A stretch of DNA of 64,000 bases from Sphingopyxis lindanitolerans (lineage in GTDB: Bacteria; Pseudomonadota; Alphaproteobacteria; Sphingomonadales; Sphingomonadaceae). Below, piece by piece: positions 16,794 through 27,448 of this stretch. The stretch covers positions 1,766,751-1,830,750 of the forward strand of contig NZ_CM009578.1 in the NCBI RefSeq assembly GCF_002993885.1, written 5' to 3'. The position numbers and the translations under genes were made by a program. Below the pieces are notes generated by a model. It worked only from the letters and a program-made list of their open reading frames with translations. It made no database searches and had not been told where the DNA came from. Positions within the stretch are counted from its first letter, which is position 1. Each line of letters starts with the position of its first letter.

Positions 16794-16831
16794 AAATAAA
16801 ATGGGGCGGCCTCGTTGTGAGTGCCGCCCCA
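16794..16831 (-). terminator. Rho-independent terminator of the small secreted protein gene
   Basis: On the minus strand TGGGGCGGC (16831-16823) pairs with GCCGCCCCA (16810-16802) and is followed at once by TTTTATTTT. This is a textbook intrinsic terminator. Confidence 0.85.
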
Positions 16832-16897
16832 GTTTGAGGGTCCGCCGGGAGAGGGAGAGGGCGGACCGGAGAGGGGTGTCAGGTGCCTAGGCGCCTA

Positions 16898-17236
16898 TTA
16901 ACGCGATGCCATCCGGCTGTCGGTTTCGACTTCGGCAACGCCGGCAAGCTTGAGCGCGGCGCGGAACTGCTTGGCGGCGGCGCGTTCATTGCCGGCTTCG
17001 CAGAGCTTGTTGCCGGTTGCGACGAAGCGCTTCGCGCTGGCCTGCTTGTCGCTGTCGACGCCGTTGGCGGCGGTATAGGCCTGTTCGGCGAGAGCCGAGC
17101 AGCGATAATCGCTGCTGCCCGTCTGGGCATAGGCCGGCGACGTCGAGGCGATCAGGCCGGTGAAAGCCAGCGCCGAAGCCGCGACGATCGCGAAGGCAGC
17201 GGGAAAGCGGCGGAAAGAGGAGATCTGATTGGCCAT
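16898..17236 (-). CDS. Small secreted protein of unknown function
   Basis: 112 residues. A signal peptide is visible (basic start SSFRRF, hydrophobic core to about residue 35, cleavage near AYAQT). The mature part contains two Cys (YRCSAL and KLCEAG) that could form a disulphide, and a helical segment with repeated Ala/Lys. It resembles tetratricopeptide-like helices but is too short for certainty. ATG 17236 has GAGAGG-type purines upstream. Monocistronic, divergent from the LysR gene, with its own terminator. Confidence 0.65.
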   Translation of the reverse strand: MANQISSFRRFPAAFAIVAASALAFTGLIASTSPAYAQTGSSDYRCSALAEQAYTAANGVDSDKQASAKRFVATGNKLCEAGNERAAAKQFRAALKLAGVAEVETDSRMASR

Positions 17237-17319
17237 GGGAGAGGTTCCTTTCGTTTCGTTGTGCAACTTATCTAGTCGCGCTTGCGCGCATATATAATCC
17301 TCTATAATCTGCAAGTGCT

Positions 17320-18255
17320 TTGAAGCAGGATTTAACAATCCCCCATGGGGCGCTCGACGGGATCGAAGCGTTTCTTCGCGTCGCGGAAAGGCGGAGCTTT
17401 TCCGCCGCGGCGGCCGATCTCGGCGTCTCGCCCTCGGCGATCAGCCAGACGGTCAAGGCGCTCGAGGCGCGCGTCGGCGCGCCGCTGTTCATGCGCACCA
17501 CGCGCAGCGTTGGGCTAACCCAGGCGGGCGAGATGTTCCTCGAACGCGCCGCCCCCGCCTATACCGGGCTGGCCGACGCCTATGAAGCGGCGCGCAACCT
17601 TGGCAACCGGCCCGCGGGACGGCTGCGCATCAATCTGATGCGCGGCGCGGTGCAGCCGTTGTTCGAGCCGATCATCGCGGGCTTCGTCGATGCCTATCCC
17701 GAGATCGAGCTGGAGATTTACGCCGACGACGCCCTCGCCGACCTGAGCGCCGGGGGCTTCGACGCGGGCGTGCGCATGGGCGAATCGCTCGATGCCGATG
17801 TCATCGCAATCCGTCTGACCGGCCCTTTCCGCTTCGTCGCGGCGGCGTCGCCGGCCTATCTCGACCGGTTCGGCCGCCCTGAAACCCCCGAACAATTGAA
17901 GGATCATCGCTGCATCCGCTTTCGCCTCGCGACCGGGGCCATGATGCCCTGGACCTTCGCGCGAGGAAATCGCGAGGTCGAGGTCGCGGTTTCGGGGCCG
18001 GTCATCGTCAACGACTGGATCGCGGCGCTGGTCGCGATGCGCACCGGGGTCGCCATGGGGATGCTCGCCGAGCCGATGGCCAAGAAGATGGTCGAGACGG
18101 GCGAGCTCGAACTGGTGCTGTCCGACTATGCCGATGCGACCAGCGGCCTTTTCCTCTATTATCCCAGCCGCAAGCAGGTGATGCCGAAACTGCGCGCCTT
18201 CATCGACTATGTGCGCGAATATCTGCCCGAGAATATCACTGCCGCCGCCGGGTGA
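17320..18255 (+). CDS. LysR-family transcriptional regulator
   Basis: 311 residues. The N-terminal winged helix-turn-helix is clear: LDGIEAFLRVAERRSFSAAA, then LGVSPSAISQTVKALEARVG and LFMRTTRSVGLTQAGE. A periplasmic-binding-like effector domain follows (RLRINLMRGAVQPLF to the end). The likely start is TTG 17320. A TATAAT lies only 13 bp before it (17302-17307), so either the mRNA leader is very short or another promoter is used. It is divergent from the small secreted protein, the usual arrangement for a LysR target. Confidence 0.85.
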   Translation: MKQDLTIPHGALDGIEAFLRVAERRSFSAAAADLGVSPSAISQTVKALEARVGAPLFMRTTRSVGLTQAGEMFLERAAPAYTGLADAYEAARNLGNRPAGRLRINLMRGAVQPLFEPIIAGFVDAYPEIELEIYADDALADLSAGGFDAGVRMGESLDADVIAIRLTGPFRFVAAASPAYLDRFGRPETPEQLKDHRCIRFRLATGAMMPWTFARGNREVEVAVSGPVIVNDWIAALVAMRTGVAMGMLAEPMAKKMVETGELELVLSDYADATSGLFLYYPSRKQVMPKLRAFIDYVREYLPENITAAAG

Positions 18256-18368
18256 AGCCTTGGTTCGGCGCAGAAACAAATCCCTTCATCGCCCGCAGAA
18301 AAATTGGGCTGGCGAATCCCCGCAAAAGGCGGCAGCCCGTTCTCAATTAGAACAGTTGGGATGAATAT

Positions 18369-19136
18369 ATGACCGAACTTGCGTCCATCGACATCGCGGC
18401 GCTTCTGCCTTTCATCCTGATCGGCTTCGCCGCGCAGCTCGTCGACGGCGCGCTCGGCATGGCGTTCGGGGTGATCTGCAACACGCTGCTCGTCGCGGTG
18501 ATGGGCGTGCCGCCCGCGACCGCGTCGGCCCGCATCCATGTCGTCGAGGTGTTCACGACCGGCGTGTCGGGGATCAGCCACCTGCTTCATCGCAATATCG
18601 AATGGCCGCTGTTCTGGAAACTGCTCCTTCCCGGCGTCGTCGGCGGCGTGCTTGGCGCCTATGTGCTGACCTCGCTCCACGCCGATATCGTGAAGCCCTT
18701 CGTGCTCGGCTATCTGGTTCTGATAGGCGTCTGGCTGCTCGTGCGCGGCCTTCTTTATCCACCCAAGTTCCAGAAGCCCACGGTGATCGCGCCGCTCGGC
18801 CTCGTCGGCGGCTTCCTCGACGCCGCGGGCGGCGGCGGCTGGGGGCCAGTCGTGACTTCGAACCTGCTCGTCCAGGGCGCCGAGCCGCGCAAGGTCGTCG
18901 GCACGGTGAACAGCGTCGAATTCTTCCTGACGCTCGCGGTTTCGGCGACCTTCATCTGGAATATCGGTTTTGCCGACGTCGCCGGCGCGACACTCGGCCT
19001 GCTCATCGGCGGCGTGCTCGCGGCGCCGCTCGGCGCTTTCATGGCAAAGCGCTTCTCGCCCAAGCTGATGCTGGTGCTCGTCGGGGTGGTGCTGATCCTG
19101 ACCAGCGCCTTCGGGCTGTACCGGGTGTTGATGTAG
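18369..19136 (+). CDS. TSUP-family (TauE/SafE) membrane exporter
   Basis: 255 residues with about eight hydrophobic segments in two similar halves. The typical entry motif FAAQLVDGALGMAFGV (about 20-35) and its counterpart GLVGGFLDAAGGGGWGPV in the second half identify the sulfite/sulfoacetate exporter (TSUP) family, which moves small sulfur-containing or organic anions across the inner membrane. Substrate cannot be told. It follows LysR after 113 bp; co-transcription is possible. Confidence 0.85.
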   Translation: MTELASIDIAALLPFILIGFAAQLVDGALGMAFGVICNTLLVAVMGVPPATASARIHVVEVFTTGVSGISHLLHRNIEWPLFWKLLLPGVVGGVLGAYVLTSLHADIVKPFVLGYLVLIGVWLLVRGLLYPPKFQKPTVIAPLGLVGGFLDAAGGGGWGPVVTSNLLVQGAEPRKVVGTVNSVEFFLTLAVSATFIWNIGFADVAGATLGLLIGGVLAAPLGAFMAKRFSPKLMLVLVGVVLILTSAFGLYRVLM

Positions 19137-19138
19137 TC

Positions 19139-19178
19139 AGTCGTCATTGCGAGGAGCGTAGCGACGAAGAATGCCATC
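19139..19178. repeat. Interspersed repeat (CGTCATTGCGAG type)
   Basis: GTCATTGCGAGGAGCGTAGC just after the TSUP stop. The same family occurs at 51485-51560. A common bacterial interspersed sequence of unknown function. Confidence 0.6.
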
Positions 19179-19183
19179 GCGCC

Positions 19184-19732
19184 TCAATTCGCCGGCCTGG
19201 TCTCGTCGATCTTGTCGATCCATTCGGGAAAGAAGCTCGGCTCGCGCGCCGACCAGCCCGGCGCGGTCGCGGCGGCTTCGCTGATCGACTGGAGCAGGGT
19301 CTTGCGCTTGTCGGGGTGGAGATGCGGCAGCGACGCCGCCGCGCAAAAGGCGCCGGGCAGCCACGGCCGGGCATGCGCGCCAAGCAGCCGTTCGTATAGG
19401 AAGCGATAGGAAGCGAAACCCGGAAGCCGGTCCTGCCCAAGGTCGAACGCCGACACCGCGACGAGCGGCGCGATGAAGCCTTCGAGCGCGTCGAGCCCGC
19501 TGTCGTCGGGAATATGCCCGCGTATCTCGCCGATCCGGCGATAGACCCGCGCCTGAACGCGGATCGCGGTTTCCTCGACCATATCGCGCGACCAGCGCGC
19601 GATCGCATCGTCGCGTTCGAGCCCGATGTCGAGCGAGCGGCGGATGTATCGCTGCGTCGCCGCCGGAAAGCCCGCGAATTCCTTGATTTCCGAAATGGAC
19701 AGGTCGCCGGCCGGTCCCGATCGCGTCGCCAT
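19184..19732 (-). CDS. Protein of unknown function
   Basis: About 182 residues, no recognised domain. It is largely helical, with GDLSISEIKEFAGFPAATQ near the start, several acidic-basic helices and FPEWIDKIDETRPAN at the end. No signal peptide or membrane segment if ATG 19732 is used; GGGAG lies seven bases before this ATG, whereas the ATG at 19738 is too close to it. It converges on the TSUP gene and is divergent from the KAS III-like gene. Confidence 0.6.
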   Translation of the reverse strand: MATRSGPAGDLSISEIKEFAGFPAATQRYIRRSLDIGLERDDAIARWSRDMVEETAIRVQARVYRRIGEIRGHIPDDSGLDALEGFIAPLVAVSAFDLGQDRLPGFASYRFLYERLLGAHARPWLPGAFCAAASLPHLHPDKRKTLLQSISEAAATAPGWSAREPSFFPEWIDKIDETRPAN

Positions 19733-19925
19733 CGTCATGCTCCCGCACGGCGCCCGGGGAGCCATCCCCCCGGAGGCCTGCATCGCACAGTCTGCCACCA
19801 AAAGGGTTAGCGGTAGGTTAACCACAATATCGGCGATCATTCACTATGATTGCGAACCGTTGCGCGGCGCCACGCGCGCGCCTAATCAGCGGGACTTGAA
19901 ACCATAAGATGCCTGAGGGTCCATC

Positions 19926-21062
19926 ATGTCGCACATCCCCCAGCCGGTCCTGTCCGCGACCGGCCTCTTCACCCCCGCCGAGCGCATCACCAACGACGAA
20001 CTGGTCGCCAGTTTCAACGCCTATGTCGCGCGGCATAATCGCGAAAACGCCGCCGCTATCGCAGCGGGCGAAGTCGCCGAGCTCACCGAATCGAGCGTCG
20101 AATTCATCGAAAAGGCGAGCGGCATCGGCTCGCGTTTCGTCGTCGACAAGGCGGGCATCCTCGACCCCGCGCATATGGCCCCGCGCCTGCCCGAACGGAG
20201 CAATGACGAATTGTCGATCCTTGCCGAGATCGGCGTCGCGGCGGCAAATGACGCGCTCGCCCGCGCCGGCCGCGACGCGGGTGATGTCGATGCGGTGCTG
20301 TGCGCCGCGTCGAACATGCAGCGCGCCTATCCGGCGATGGCGGTCGAGATCCAGGACGCGCTCGGCATCGACGGCTTCGGCTTCGACATGAATGTCGCCT
20401 GCTCGTCGGCGACCTTCGGCATCCAGACCGCCGCCGACTATATCCGTGCGGGCCACGCGAAAAGCGTCCTCGTCGTGAACCCCGAAATCTGCTCGGGCCA
20501 CCTCAACTGGCGCGACCGCGACAGCCATTTCATCTTCGGCGACGTCGCGACCGCGATCCTCGTCGAGGCCAAGGATATGGCGCCCGCGGGGCATTGGGAC
20601 ATTCTCGGCACCAAATTAAAGACCGTCTTCTCGAACAATATCCGCAACAATTTCGGCTTCCTCAATCGCGCTCACGGCGGGATCGACCAGTCGGCGCCGA
20701 AGACCGACAAGCTCTTCGTCCAGGAGGGCCGCAAGGTCTTCAAGGAAGTCGTGCCGATGGTCGCGGCGATGATCGTCGAGCAGATGGAAAAGCTCGGCCT
20801 GCAAGGCGCCGACATGCGCCGGCTGTGGCTCCATCAGGCGAACACCAACATGAACCGGCTGATCGCCCATCGCGTGCTGGGCCACGAGGCGAGCGAAGAC
20901 GAGAGCCCGACCGTGCTCGACACCTATGGCAATACCTCGAGCGCCGGATCGATCATCGCCTTCCACCTTCATCACGAGGATATGCGGGCGGGCGACACCG
21001 GCCTGATCTGCTCGTTCGGCGCGGGCTATTCGGCGGGAACGGTATTCGTGCGAAAGACCTAA
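19926..21062 (+). CDS. Beta-ketoacyl-ACP synthase III-like enzyme
   Basis: 378 residues of the thiolase-like fold. The full catalytic triad of KAS III is present: Cys159 in NVACSSATFG, His303 in WLHQANTNMN, Asn336 in DTYGNTSSAG. It would condense an acyl-CoA or acyl-ACP primer with a malonyl group. It is longer than classical FabH (about 320) because of an N-terminal insertion (residues 30-90), as in FabH relatives that handle long or unusual primers. It stands alone rather than in a plsX-fabH-ihf cluster, so it may not be the housekeeping FabH. Confidence 0.8.
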   Translation: MSHIPQPVLSATGLFTPAERITNDELVASFNAYVARHNRENAAAIAAGEVAELTESSVEFIEKASGIGSRFVVDKAGILDPAHMAPRLPERSNDELSILAEIGVAAANDALARAGRDAGDVDAVLCAASNMQRAYPAMAVEIQDALGIDGFGFDMNVACSSATFGIQTAADYIRAGHAKSVLVVNPEICSGHLNWRDRDSHFIFGDVATAILVEAKDMAPAGHWDILGTKLKTVFSNNIRNNFGFLNRAHGGIDQSAPKTDKLFVQEGRKVFKEVVPMVAAMIVEQMEKLGLQGADMRRLWLHQANTNMNRLIAHRVLGHEASEDESPTVLDTYGNTSSAGSIIAFHLHHEDMRAGDTGLICSFGAGYSAGTVFVRKT

Positions 21063-22135
21063 GGCACGAAGGTCGTGAACAGATAGACCGCGAACAGCAT
21101 CAGATGGATCGCGCCCTGCAGCACCGTGGTGCGGCCGTTCGCGAGCGTCTGAGACGCGACGATCAACGACAGGAACAGGAGAACCGTCGACTTGGCGTCG
21201 AGTCCAAGGCTGATCGGCATGTCGACCACAATAGACAGGATGGCGACCGCCGGAATGGTGAGGCCGATCGTCGCGAGCGCTGAACCGAGTGCGAGATTGA
21301 GGCTGGTCTGCAAGCGGTCAGCCTTCGCGGCGCGCACCGCGGCGACCCCCTCGGGCGCGAGGATCAACGCCGCGATCAGCACGCCGAGCACCGCGGGCGG
21401 CGCGCCGGCCGAGGCCAGTGCCGCGCCGATCGCCGGCGACAGGCTTTTGGCGAGCAGCACCACCGCGAACAGGCAGGCAAGCAGCAGGCCGAGCGACGCG
21501 AAGGTGCGCCGCAGGCTCGGCGGATCGGCGTGCACATCGGGTTCGTCCTGCGCCTCGCCCTGCGGCAGGAAATAGTCGCGGTGGCGCACCGTCTGCACCA
21601 GCGCGAACGTCGCATAGAGGATCAGCGACACCGCCGCGACGAACCCCAGTTGCGTCTGCGAATAGAAAGGCCCCGGCACGCTCGAGGTGAAATTGGGCAG
21701 CACCAGCGTGACCACCGTCAACACCGTAAGCGTCGCAAGCGCCGCGCCCATGCCGGTGCGCTGAAATCTTTGTTCATGGTGGCGGATCGCGCCGCTGAGC
21801 AGGCAAAGACCCATCAAGAGGTTTAGGATCACCATCACCGCCGCGAACACCGTATCGCGCGCCAAGGTCTGCGCCTTTTCGGGCTCGGCCTGCATCAGCG
21901 TCAGGACCAGCCCGACCTCGATCACCGTCACCGCGAGCGCAAGGATCAGCGTGCCGAACGGCTCGCCGACGCGGTGCGCCACGACCTCGGCATGATGGAC
22001 CGCTGTCACCACCGACGCAGCGAGGACCAGTCCGGCGAAATAGGGATTGAGCGCCACGCCGAGGCTCGCCAGCGCGACGAGGAAACCGAGAATGGGAAAG
22101 ATGTCGGGAGCGCTGCGGCGCATTTTGCTTTTCAT
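21059..22135 (-). CDS. chaA: Calcium/cation:proton antiporter, ChaA type
   Basis: 358 residues, about ten membrane segments in two repeats. The two alpha-repeat motifs of the CaCA superfamily are visible: EPFGTLILALAVTVIEVGL in the first half and LAPEGVAAVRAAKADRLQ with NLALGSALATIGLTIP in the second. The acidic residues in these motifs bind the cation. It would exchange Ca2+, Na+ or K+ for protons across the inner membrane. The 3' end overlaps that of the convergent KAS III gene by four bases. Confidence 0.8.
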   Translation of the reverse strand: MKSKMRRSAPDIFPILGFLVALASLGVALNPYFAGLVLAASVVTAVHHAEVVAHRVGEPFGTLILALAVTVIEVGLVLTLMQAEPEKAQTLARDTVFAAVMVILNLLMGLCLLSGAIRHHEQRFQRTGMGAALATLTVLTVVTLVLPNFTSSVPGPFYSQTQLGFVAAVSLILYATFALVQTVRHRDYFLPQGEAQDEPDVHADPPSLRRTFASLGLLLACLFAVVLLAKSLSPAIGAALASAGAPPAVLGVLIAALILAPEGVAAVRAAKADRLQTSLNLALGSALATIGLTIPAVAILSIVVDMPISLGLDAKSTVLLFLSLIVASQTLANGRTTVLQGAIHLMLFAVYLFTTFVP

Positions 22136-22230
22136 GCGGCTTTATTGCAGCCGCCTTTTTCGATGGCTACCCTTCACGGGATTTAATTCGGGCTGTGCCC
22201 GCCACCTTCGCGGGGGAACAGGGGCTTTCT

Positions 22231-22995
22231 CTATTGCGCGCGCACCGGCAATCCCGCAGCGGCCAGCCGGGCATGCGCCTCGGCGATCGTCGCTTCGCCG
22301 AAATGAAAGATGCTCGCTGCCAGCACCGCGCTCGCGCCGCCGTCGATCACCCCGGCGACGAGATGGTCGAGATTGCCGACCCCGCCGCTCGCGATGACCG
22401 GCACCGACACCGCATCGGCGACCGCGCGGACGAGCGCGAGGTCGTAACCATCCTTGGTCCCGTCGCGGTCCATGCTGGTCACGAGCAGTTCGCCCGCGCC
22501 CAGTTCGGCGAGCCGCACCGCATGCGCGATCGCATCGATCCCGGTCGCCTGGCGCCCGCCGTGGGTAAAAATCTCCCACCGGCCATCTTCGACCCGCCGC
22601 GCGTCGATGCTGCCGACCGCGCACTGGCTGCCGAAACGGTCGGCGATGTCGGCGACCAGTTCGGGCCGCGCCACCGCCGCGCTGTTCACCGCGACCTTGT
22701 CGGCGCCCGCGAGCAGCAGCGCGCGCGCATCCTCGGCGCTGCGCACCCCGCCGCCGACGGTGAGCGGCATGAAGCAGACCGCGGCGGTGCGGCTGACCAT
22801 GTCGAGCAGGGTGCTGCGCCCCTGATGGCTGGCGCTGATGTCGAGGAAGCAAAGCTCGTCGGCGCCCGCGGCGTCATAGGCGCGCGCCGCCTCGACCGGA
22901 TCGCCGGCGTCGCGCAGATCGACGAAATTGACGCCCTTGACGACGCGCCCGTCGGCGACGTCGAGGCAGGGGATGACGCGGACGCGGACGGTCAT
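22231..22995 (-). CDS. hisF: Imidazole glycerol phosphate synthase, cyclase subunit
   Basis: 254 residues, complete. It closes the imidazole ring from PRFAR and the ammonia delivered by HisH, giving IGP and AICAR. The (beta/alpha)8 barrel has the catalytic Asp in [17 protein letters not shown] (Asp11) and the second acid in [16 protein letters not shown]. The phosphate-binding loops VGGGVRS and ASGGVG are intact. It is the last of the hisB-hisH-hisA-hisF genes and is separated from hisA by a palindromic repeat. AICAR is used by PurH, encoded further on. Confidence 0.96.
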   Translation of the reverse strand: MTVRVRVIPCLDVADGRVVKGVNFVDLRDAGDPVEAARAYDAAGADELCFLDISASHQGRSTLLDMVSRTAAVCFMPLTVGGGVRSAEDARALLLAGADKVAVNSAAVARPELVADIADRFGSQCAVGSIDARRVEDGRWEIFTHGGRQATGIDAIAHAVRLAELGAGELLVTSMDRDGTKDGYDLALVRAVADAVSVPVIASGGVGNLDHLVAGVIDGGASAVLAASIFHFGEATIAEAHARLAAAGLPVRAQ

Positions 22996-22997
22996 CT

Positions 22998-23070
22998 GCT
23001 CCCCTCCCGCTGGCGGGAGGGGTTGGGGGAGGGTCTGTTGCGGGAGTGCGTCATGATCACATGCCCTCCC

Positions 23071-23098
<28 letters not shown>
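22998..23098. repeat. Inverted pair of GC-rich palindromes between hisF and hisA
   Basis: Two arms (about 22998-23034 and 23063-23098), each with a palindrome of type CCCCTCCCGC-GGCGGGAGGGG, in opposite orientation around TCATGATCACATG. The second arm extends into hisA and contains its stop codon. The same kind of pair lies at 24424-24530. Confidence 0.8.
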
Positions 23099-23813
<715 letters not shown>

Positions 23814-23826
<13 letters not shown>

Positions 23827-24422
23827 GCAAGGAATCTTTCAAGGGTCGCAAGGCCATAGGCCTGGCTTTTTTCGGGATGATATTGGACGCCGACGATATT
23901 GTCCTTCGCCACCGCGGCAACGAACGTCGCGCCATGGCTACTCGTTGCCGCGACATCGACGGTATCGGCGAAATGATAGGAGTGAAGATAATAGGCCTCG
24001 CCCGCCGCGATCACCGGATGCGCAAAGGCCGGGACAACATCGTTCCAGCCCATGTGCGGGATGCGCAGGCCCGGCGCCGGAGCGAACGCGCGCACCGTGC
24101 CGCCGATCCAACCCAGACCGGCGTGCCGCCCATGTTCCTCGCCCGCGTCGGCGAGCAATTGCATGCCGACGCAAATGCCGAGGAAGGGCGCGCCCTCGCC
24201 GCGCACCCGCCGCTCCATCGCCTCGACCAACCCCGGAATCGCGGACAGCCCGTTCATGCACGCGGCAAACGCCCCGACACCGGGCAGCACGATGCGATCG
24301 GCCTTGGCGACGGCTTCGGGATCGGCGGTAACGGCCACATTGTCCGCGCCCGCCGCGACAAGCGCATTGTGCACCGAGCGAAGATTGCCCGCGCCATAGT
24401 CGATCAGGGCAATAGCGCTCAA
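23814..24422 (-). CDS. hisH: Imidazole glycerol phosphate synthase, glutaminase subunit
   Basis: 202 residues. A class I glutamine amidotransferase that makes ammonia for HisF. The nucleophile Cys lies in [11 protein letters not shown] and the partner His-Glu in [10 protein letters not shown]; the oxyanion-side PGVGAF is also present. The start appears to be TTG 24422, as no ATG is available in a suitable place. It follows hisB after a 106-bp spacer filled by a repeat pair. Confidence 0.95.
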
Positions 24423-24423
24423 A

Positions 24424-24530
24424 TCCCCCTCCCGCTTGCGGGAGGGGTTAGGGGAGGGGATGTTCGATTAGTGGCGGCGACCTGGAACAGGCCCTCCCCC
24501 GACCCCTCCCGCAAGCGGGAGGGGAGATTC
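24424..24530. repeat. Inverted pair of GC-rich palindromes between hisH and hisB
   Basis: Arms around 24424-24461 (CCCTCCCGCTTGCGGGAGGG) and 24500-24528 (CCCCTCCCGCAAGCGGGAGG), opposite in orientation. Same design as the pair between hisF and hisA. RNA hairpins from these could modulate expression within the operon. Confidence 0.8.
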
Positions 24531-25128
24531 ACAGCACCCCCTTCGTGCTCGGGATGGTATCGCCCTTGCGCGGGTCGATCTCGACCCCCTGCCGCAAGGC
24601 GCGCGCTAGCGCCTTGTACATGCTTTCGGCAATATGATGGTTGTTCTCACCGTACAGCGTTTCGATGTGCAGCGTGATCCCCGCCGCCTGCGCAAAGCTA
24701 TGGAACCAGTGCGGAAACATCTCAGTATCCATCTCGCCGAGCCGCGGCTGCGAGAAGGTTGATTTATAAACGCAATGCGGGCGACCCGAAATATCGAGCA
24801 CGCAGCGAGTCAGCGTTTCATCCATCGGCGCATGGGCTTCGCCGTAGCGCGCGATGCCGCGCTTGTCGCCGAGCGCCTTTGCCACCGCTTCGCCCAACGC
24901 GAGCGCGCTGTCCTCGACCGTGTGATGCTGGTCGATATGCAGATCGCCCTTCACCGTCATCGCGATGTCGATCAGCGAATGACGCGACAATTGCTCGACC
25001 ATATGGTCGAGGAAACCGATGCCGGTGGACACCGAATAATCGCCGCTGCCGTCGAGATTGACGGCGATCGCGATATCCGTTTCCTTGGTCGTGCGCTGGA
25101 CGGTGGCGGTTCGCATGGCCGACGCCAT
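24529..25128 (-). CDS. hisB: Imidazoleglycerol-phosphate dehydratase
   Basis: About 199 residues. It dehydrates IGP to imidazole acetol phosphate. Two copies of the metal-binding His signature are visible: [13 protein letters not shown] with [16 protein letters not shown], and the second [11 protein letters not shown] with [13 protein letters not shown]. There is no HisB phosphatase domain, as expected outside enterobacteria. ATG 25128 has AGG at short distance; ATG 25116 ([12 protein letters not shown]) is the other possible start. It is the first gene of this his cluster and is divergent from sspB. Confidence 0.94.
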   Translation of the reverse strand: MASAMRTATVQRTTKETDIAIAVNLDGSGDYSVSTGIGFLDHMVEQLSRHSLIDIAMTVKGDLHIDQHHTVEDSALALGEAVAKALGDKRGIARYGEAHAPMDETLTRCVLDISGRPHCVYKSTFSQPRLGEMDTEMFPHWFHSFAQAAGITLHIETLYGENNHHIAESMYKALARALRQGVEIDPRKGDTIPSTKGVL

Positions 25129-25213
25129 AGAGCCTATTTTTCGTGTTGCAAGGCGACTCTCCCCGCTCGCCCCCTCTTGACCGCCGCCCGCGCGGCGTTC
25201 ATCCCCCTCCGCC

Positions 25214-25696
25214 ATGAGCGACGATGTCCACGACAGCCTGATTCCCTACGACGAAATCGTGCAGGATGCGCTGCGCGCCGTGGTCGGCCGCGTGCTGAGC
25301 CAGCTCGAAGGGCACGACAGCCTCCCCGGCGCCCATCATTTCTATATCACCTTCAAGACGCAGGCACCGGGGGTCGATATTCCCGCGCATCTGATCGCCA
25401 AATTCCCTGACGAGATGACGATCGTCCTCCAGAACCGCTTCTGGGATCTGACGGTCGAGGCGGATCATTTCAGCGTCGGCCTGTCTTTCAACCAGACGCC
25501 GTCGATGCTCGTGATTCCCTATGCGGCGATCACCGCCTTCGTCGATCCCTCGGTCGATTTCGGATTGCAATTCCAGGTCAGCGACGATGAGGTCGCCGAT
25601 CCCGAACCGCATGACGAGGCCGACAACGACCGCCCGGAGGCGACTGGCGAAGACGGGTCCAACGTCGTGACGGTGGATTTCGGCAAGAAACGCTGA
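25214..25696 (+). CDS. sspB: SspB-like ClpXP adaptor
   Basis: 160 residues, alpha-proteobacterial SspB type. The N-terminal domain (about 1-125), with [18 protein letters not shown] and [26 protein letters not shown], binds ssrA-tagged proteins. A disordered acidic linker follows, then the C-terminal [10 protein letters not shown], the short tail that docks on ClpX. It hands tagged peptides to the ClpXP protease in the cytoplasm. Confidence 0.9.
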   Translation: MSDDVHDSLIPYDEIVQDALRAVVGRVLSQLEGHDSLPGAHHFYITFKTQAPGVDIPAHLIAKFPDEMTIVLQNRFWDLTVEADHFSVGLSFNQTPSMLVIPYAAITAFVDPSVDFGLQFQVSDDEVADPEPHDEADNDRPEATGEDGSNVVTVDFGKKR

Positions 25697-25699
25697 GCG

Positions 25700-26011
25700 A
25701 TGGGAGCCAATTGGCCTCCCAGCCGCTTCTGGCAATTTTGGGCGCTCGCCGGGATGCTCGTCCTCACCGCCGTTTTCTGGTGGGGGGTCGAGGGCTATGC
25801 CTATTATGAGGGCGGCTATGCGCGGGGTCCGATCGCCGACGGCCTGTTGCGCTTCAGCCTCCTGATCCTGACCCCCGCGCTCGCCCTCATGTGGCTGGCG
25901 GCCGCCTGGCTGCGCCGCCGGGTCGGCGAAACCGGATATTGGCAGCTGCTCGGCCTGGTCGCGGGAATCTGGGCGGGCGCCGTTTTGGTGACGAGGATGC
26001 TTCTGGTATGA
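25700..26011 (+). CDS. Small membrane protein of unknown function
   Basis: 103 residues with three likely membrane helices (about 12-29, 48-69 and 81-100) and a basic loop [10 protein letters not shown]. It starts three bases after sspB and its stop overlaps the fumC start (ATGA, 26008-26011), so sspB, this gene and fumC form a tight transcript. No family recognised. Confidence 0.7.
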   Translation: MGANWPPSRFWQFWALAGMLVLTAVFWWGVEGYAYYEGGYARGPIADGLLRFSLLILTPALALMWLAAAWLRRRVGETGYWQLLGLVAGIWAGAVLVTRMLLV

Positions 26012-27402
26012 GCACGCGCGTTGAAAGCGACAGCATCGGCGACATCGCGGTTCCGGCAGCCTCCTATTGGGGCGCGCAGACCGAACGCAGCCGGCACAAT
26101 TTCGCCTTTCCGCCGCACGAGCGGATGCCGGTGCCGATCGTCCACGCGCTCGCGCGGATCAAGGGCGCAGCGGCCCAGGTCAATCGCGCCCACGGGCTCG
26201 ACCCCGTGCTGGCGGACGCGATCGCCGAAGCGGCGGCGGCGGTCGCCGCGGGCCGATATGACGACCAGTTTCCGCTCGCCATCTGGCAGACGGGCAGCGG
26301 CACCCAATCGAACATGAATGCGAACGAGGTGATCGCCGGGGTCGCGAACGAGACGCTGGCGGGCCAGCGCGGCGGCAAGTCGCCCGTCCATCCGAACGAT
26401 CATGTCAACATGGGCCAGTCGTCGAACGACAGCTTTCCGACCGCGCTCCACGTCGCGGTGGCGGTGGAGACGGTGGCACGGCTGCTCCCCGCGCTCGCTC
26501 AGCTCACCGATGCGCTCGCCGCCAAGACCGAAGCGTGGGGCGATATCGTCAAGATCGGCCGCACCCATTTGCAGGACGCGACCCCGCTGACGCTCGGCCA
26601 GGAGTTTTCGGGATATGTCGCCCAGCTCGCCGCCGCCCGCGCGCGGATCGAAGGCGCGCTCGCGCACGATATCTGCCAGCTCGCGCAGGGCGGCACAGCG
26701 GTCGGCACCGGGCTCAACGCGCCCGCGGGCTTCGACGTCGCGATGGCGGCCGAGCTGTCGAAAAGCACCGGCATCGCCTTCGAACCCGCGCCGAACAAGT
26801 TCGAGGCGCTCGGATCGAACGATGGTCTCGTCTTCTTCTCGGGGGCGCTGAACAGCCTCGCCGTCGCCTTGACCAAGATTGCCAACGACATCCGCCTGCT
26901 CGGCTCGGGCCCGCGCGCCGGGCTCGGCGAACTCGACCTGCCCGCGAACGAGCCGGGCAGCTCGATCATGCCGGGCAAGGTCAATCCGACCCAGTGCGAG
27001 ATGCTGACGATGGTCGCAGCCCAGGTGATCGGCAATCATCAGGCGGTGACCGTCGGCGGCCTGCAGGGACACCTCGAACTCAATGTCTTCAAGCCGCTGA
27101 TCGGATCGAACGTGCTGCGCTCGATCGATTTGCTCGCCATCGGCATGGCGGGTTTTACCGAGCATTGCGTCGTCGGGATCGAACCGAACCGCGCGCGGAT
27201 CGACGAATTGATGAACCGCTCGCTGATGCTCGTCACCGCGCTCGCGCCCGAAATCGGCTATGACAAGGCGGCGAAGATCGCGAAACACGCGCATGAGACC
27301 GGGTCGACGCTGCGCGACGCCGCGCTCGAGCTGGGCTATGTCGATGGCGCGACCTTCGACCGGGTGGTCGATCCGCGCACGATGCTCGGCGCGGGTCGCT
27401 GA
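26008..27402 (+). CDS. fumC: Class II fumarate hydratase
   Basis: 464 residues. It interconverts fumarate and malate in the TCA cycle without an iron-sulfur cluster. The fumarase/aspartase signature [16 protein letters not shown] is intact, as are [33 protein letters not shown] and [16 protein letters not shown], which form the active site between subunits of a tetramer. The start is fixed by overlap with the preceding gene. Confidence 0.96.
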   Translation: MSTRVESDSIGDIAVPAASYWGAQTERSRHNFAFPPHERMPVPIVHALARIKGAAAQVNRAHGLDPVLADAIAEAAAAVAAGRYDDQFPLAIWQTGSGTQSNMNANEVIAGVANETLAGQRGGKSPVHPNDHVNMGQSSNDSFPTALHVAVAVETVARLLPALAQLTDALAAKTEAWGDIVKIGRTHLQDATPLTLGQEFSGYVAQLAAARARIEGALAHDICQLAQGGTAVGTGLNAPAGFDVAMAAELSKSTGIAFEPAPNKFEALGSNDGLVFFSGALNSLAVALTKIANDIRLLGSGPRAGLGELDLPANEPGSSIMPGKVNPTQCEMLTMVAAQVIGNHQAVTVGGLQGHLELNVFKPLIGSNVLRSIDLLAIGMAGFTEHCVVGIEPNRARIDELMNRSLMLVTALAPEIGYDKAAKIAKHAHETGSTLRDAALELGYVDGATFDRVVDPRTMLGAGR

Positions 27403-27448
27403 CCGGAACCTCGGGCACCGTCCGGGGATTGATGGGGGAGGAAGGAAG

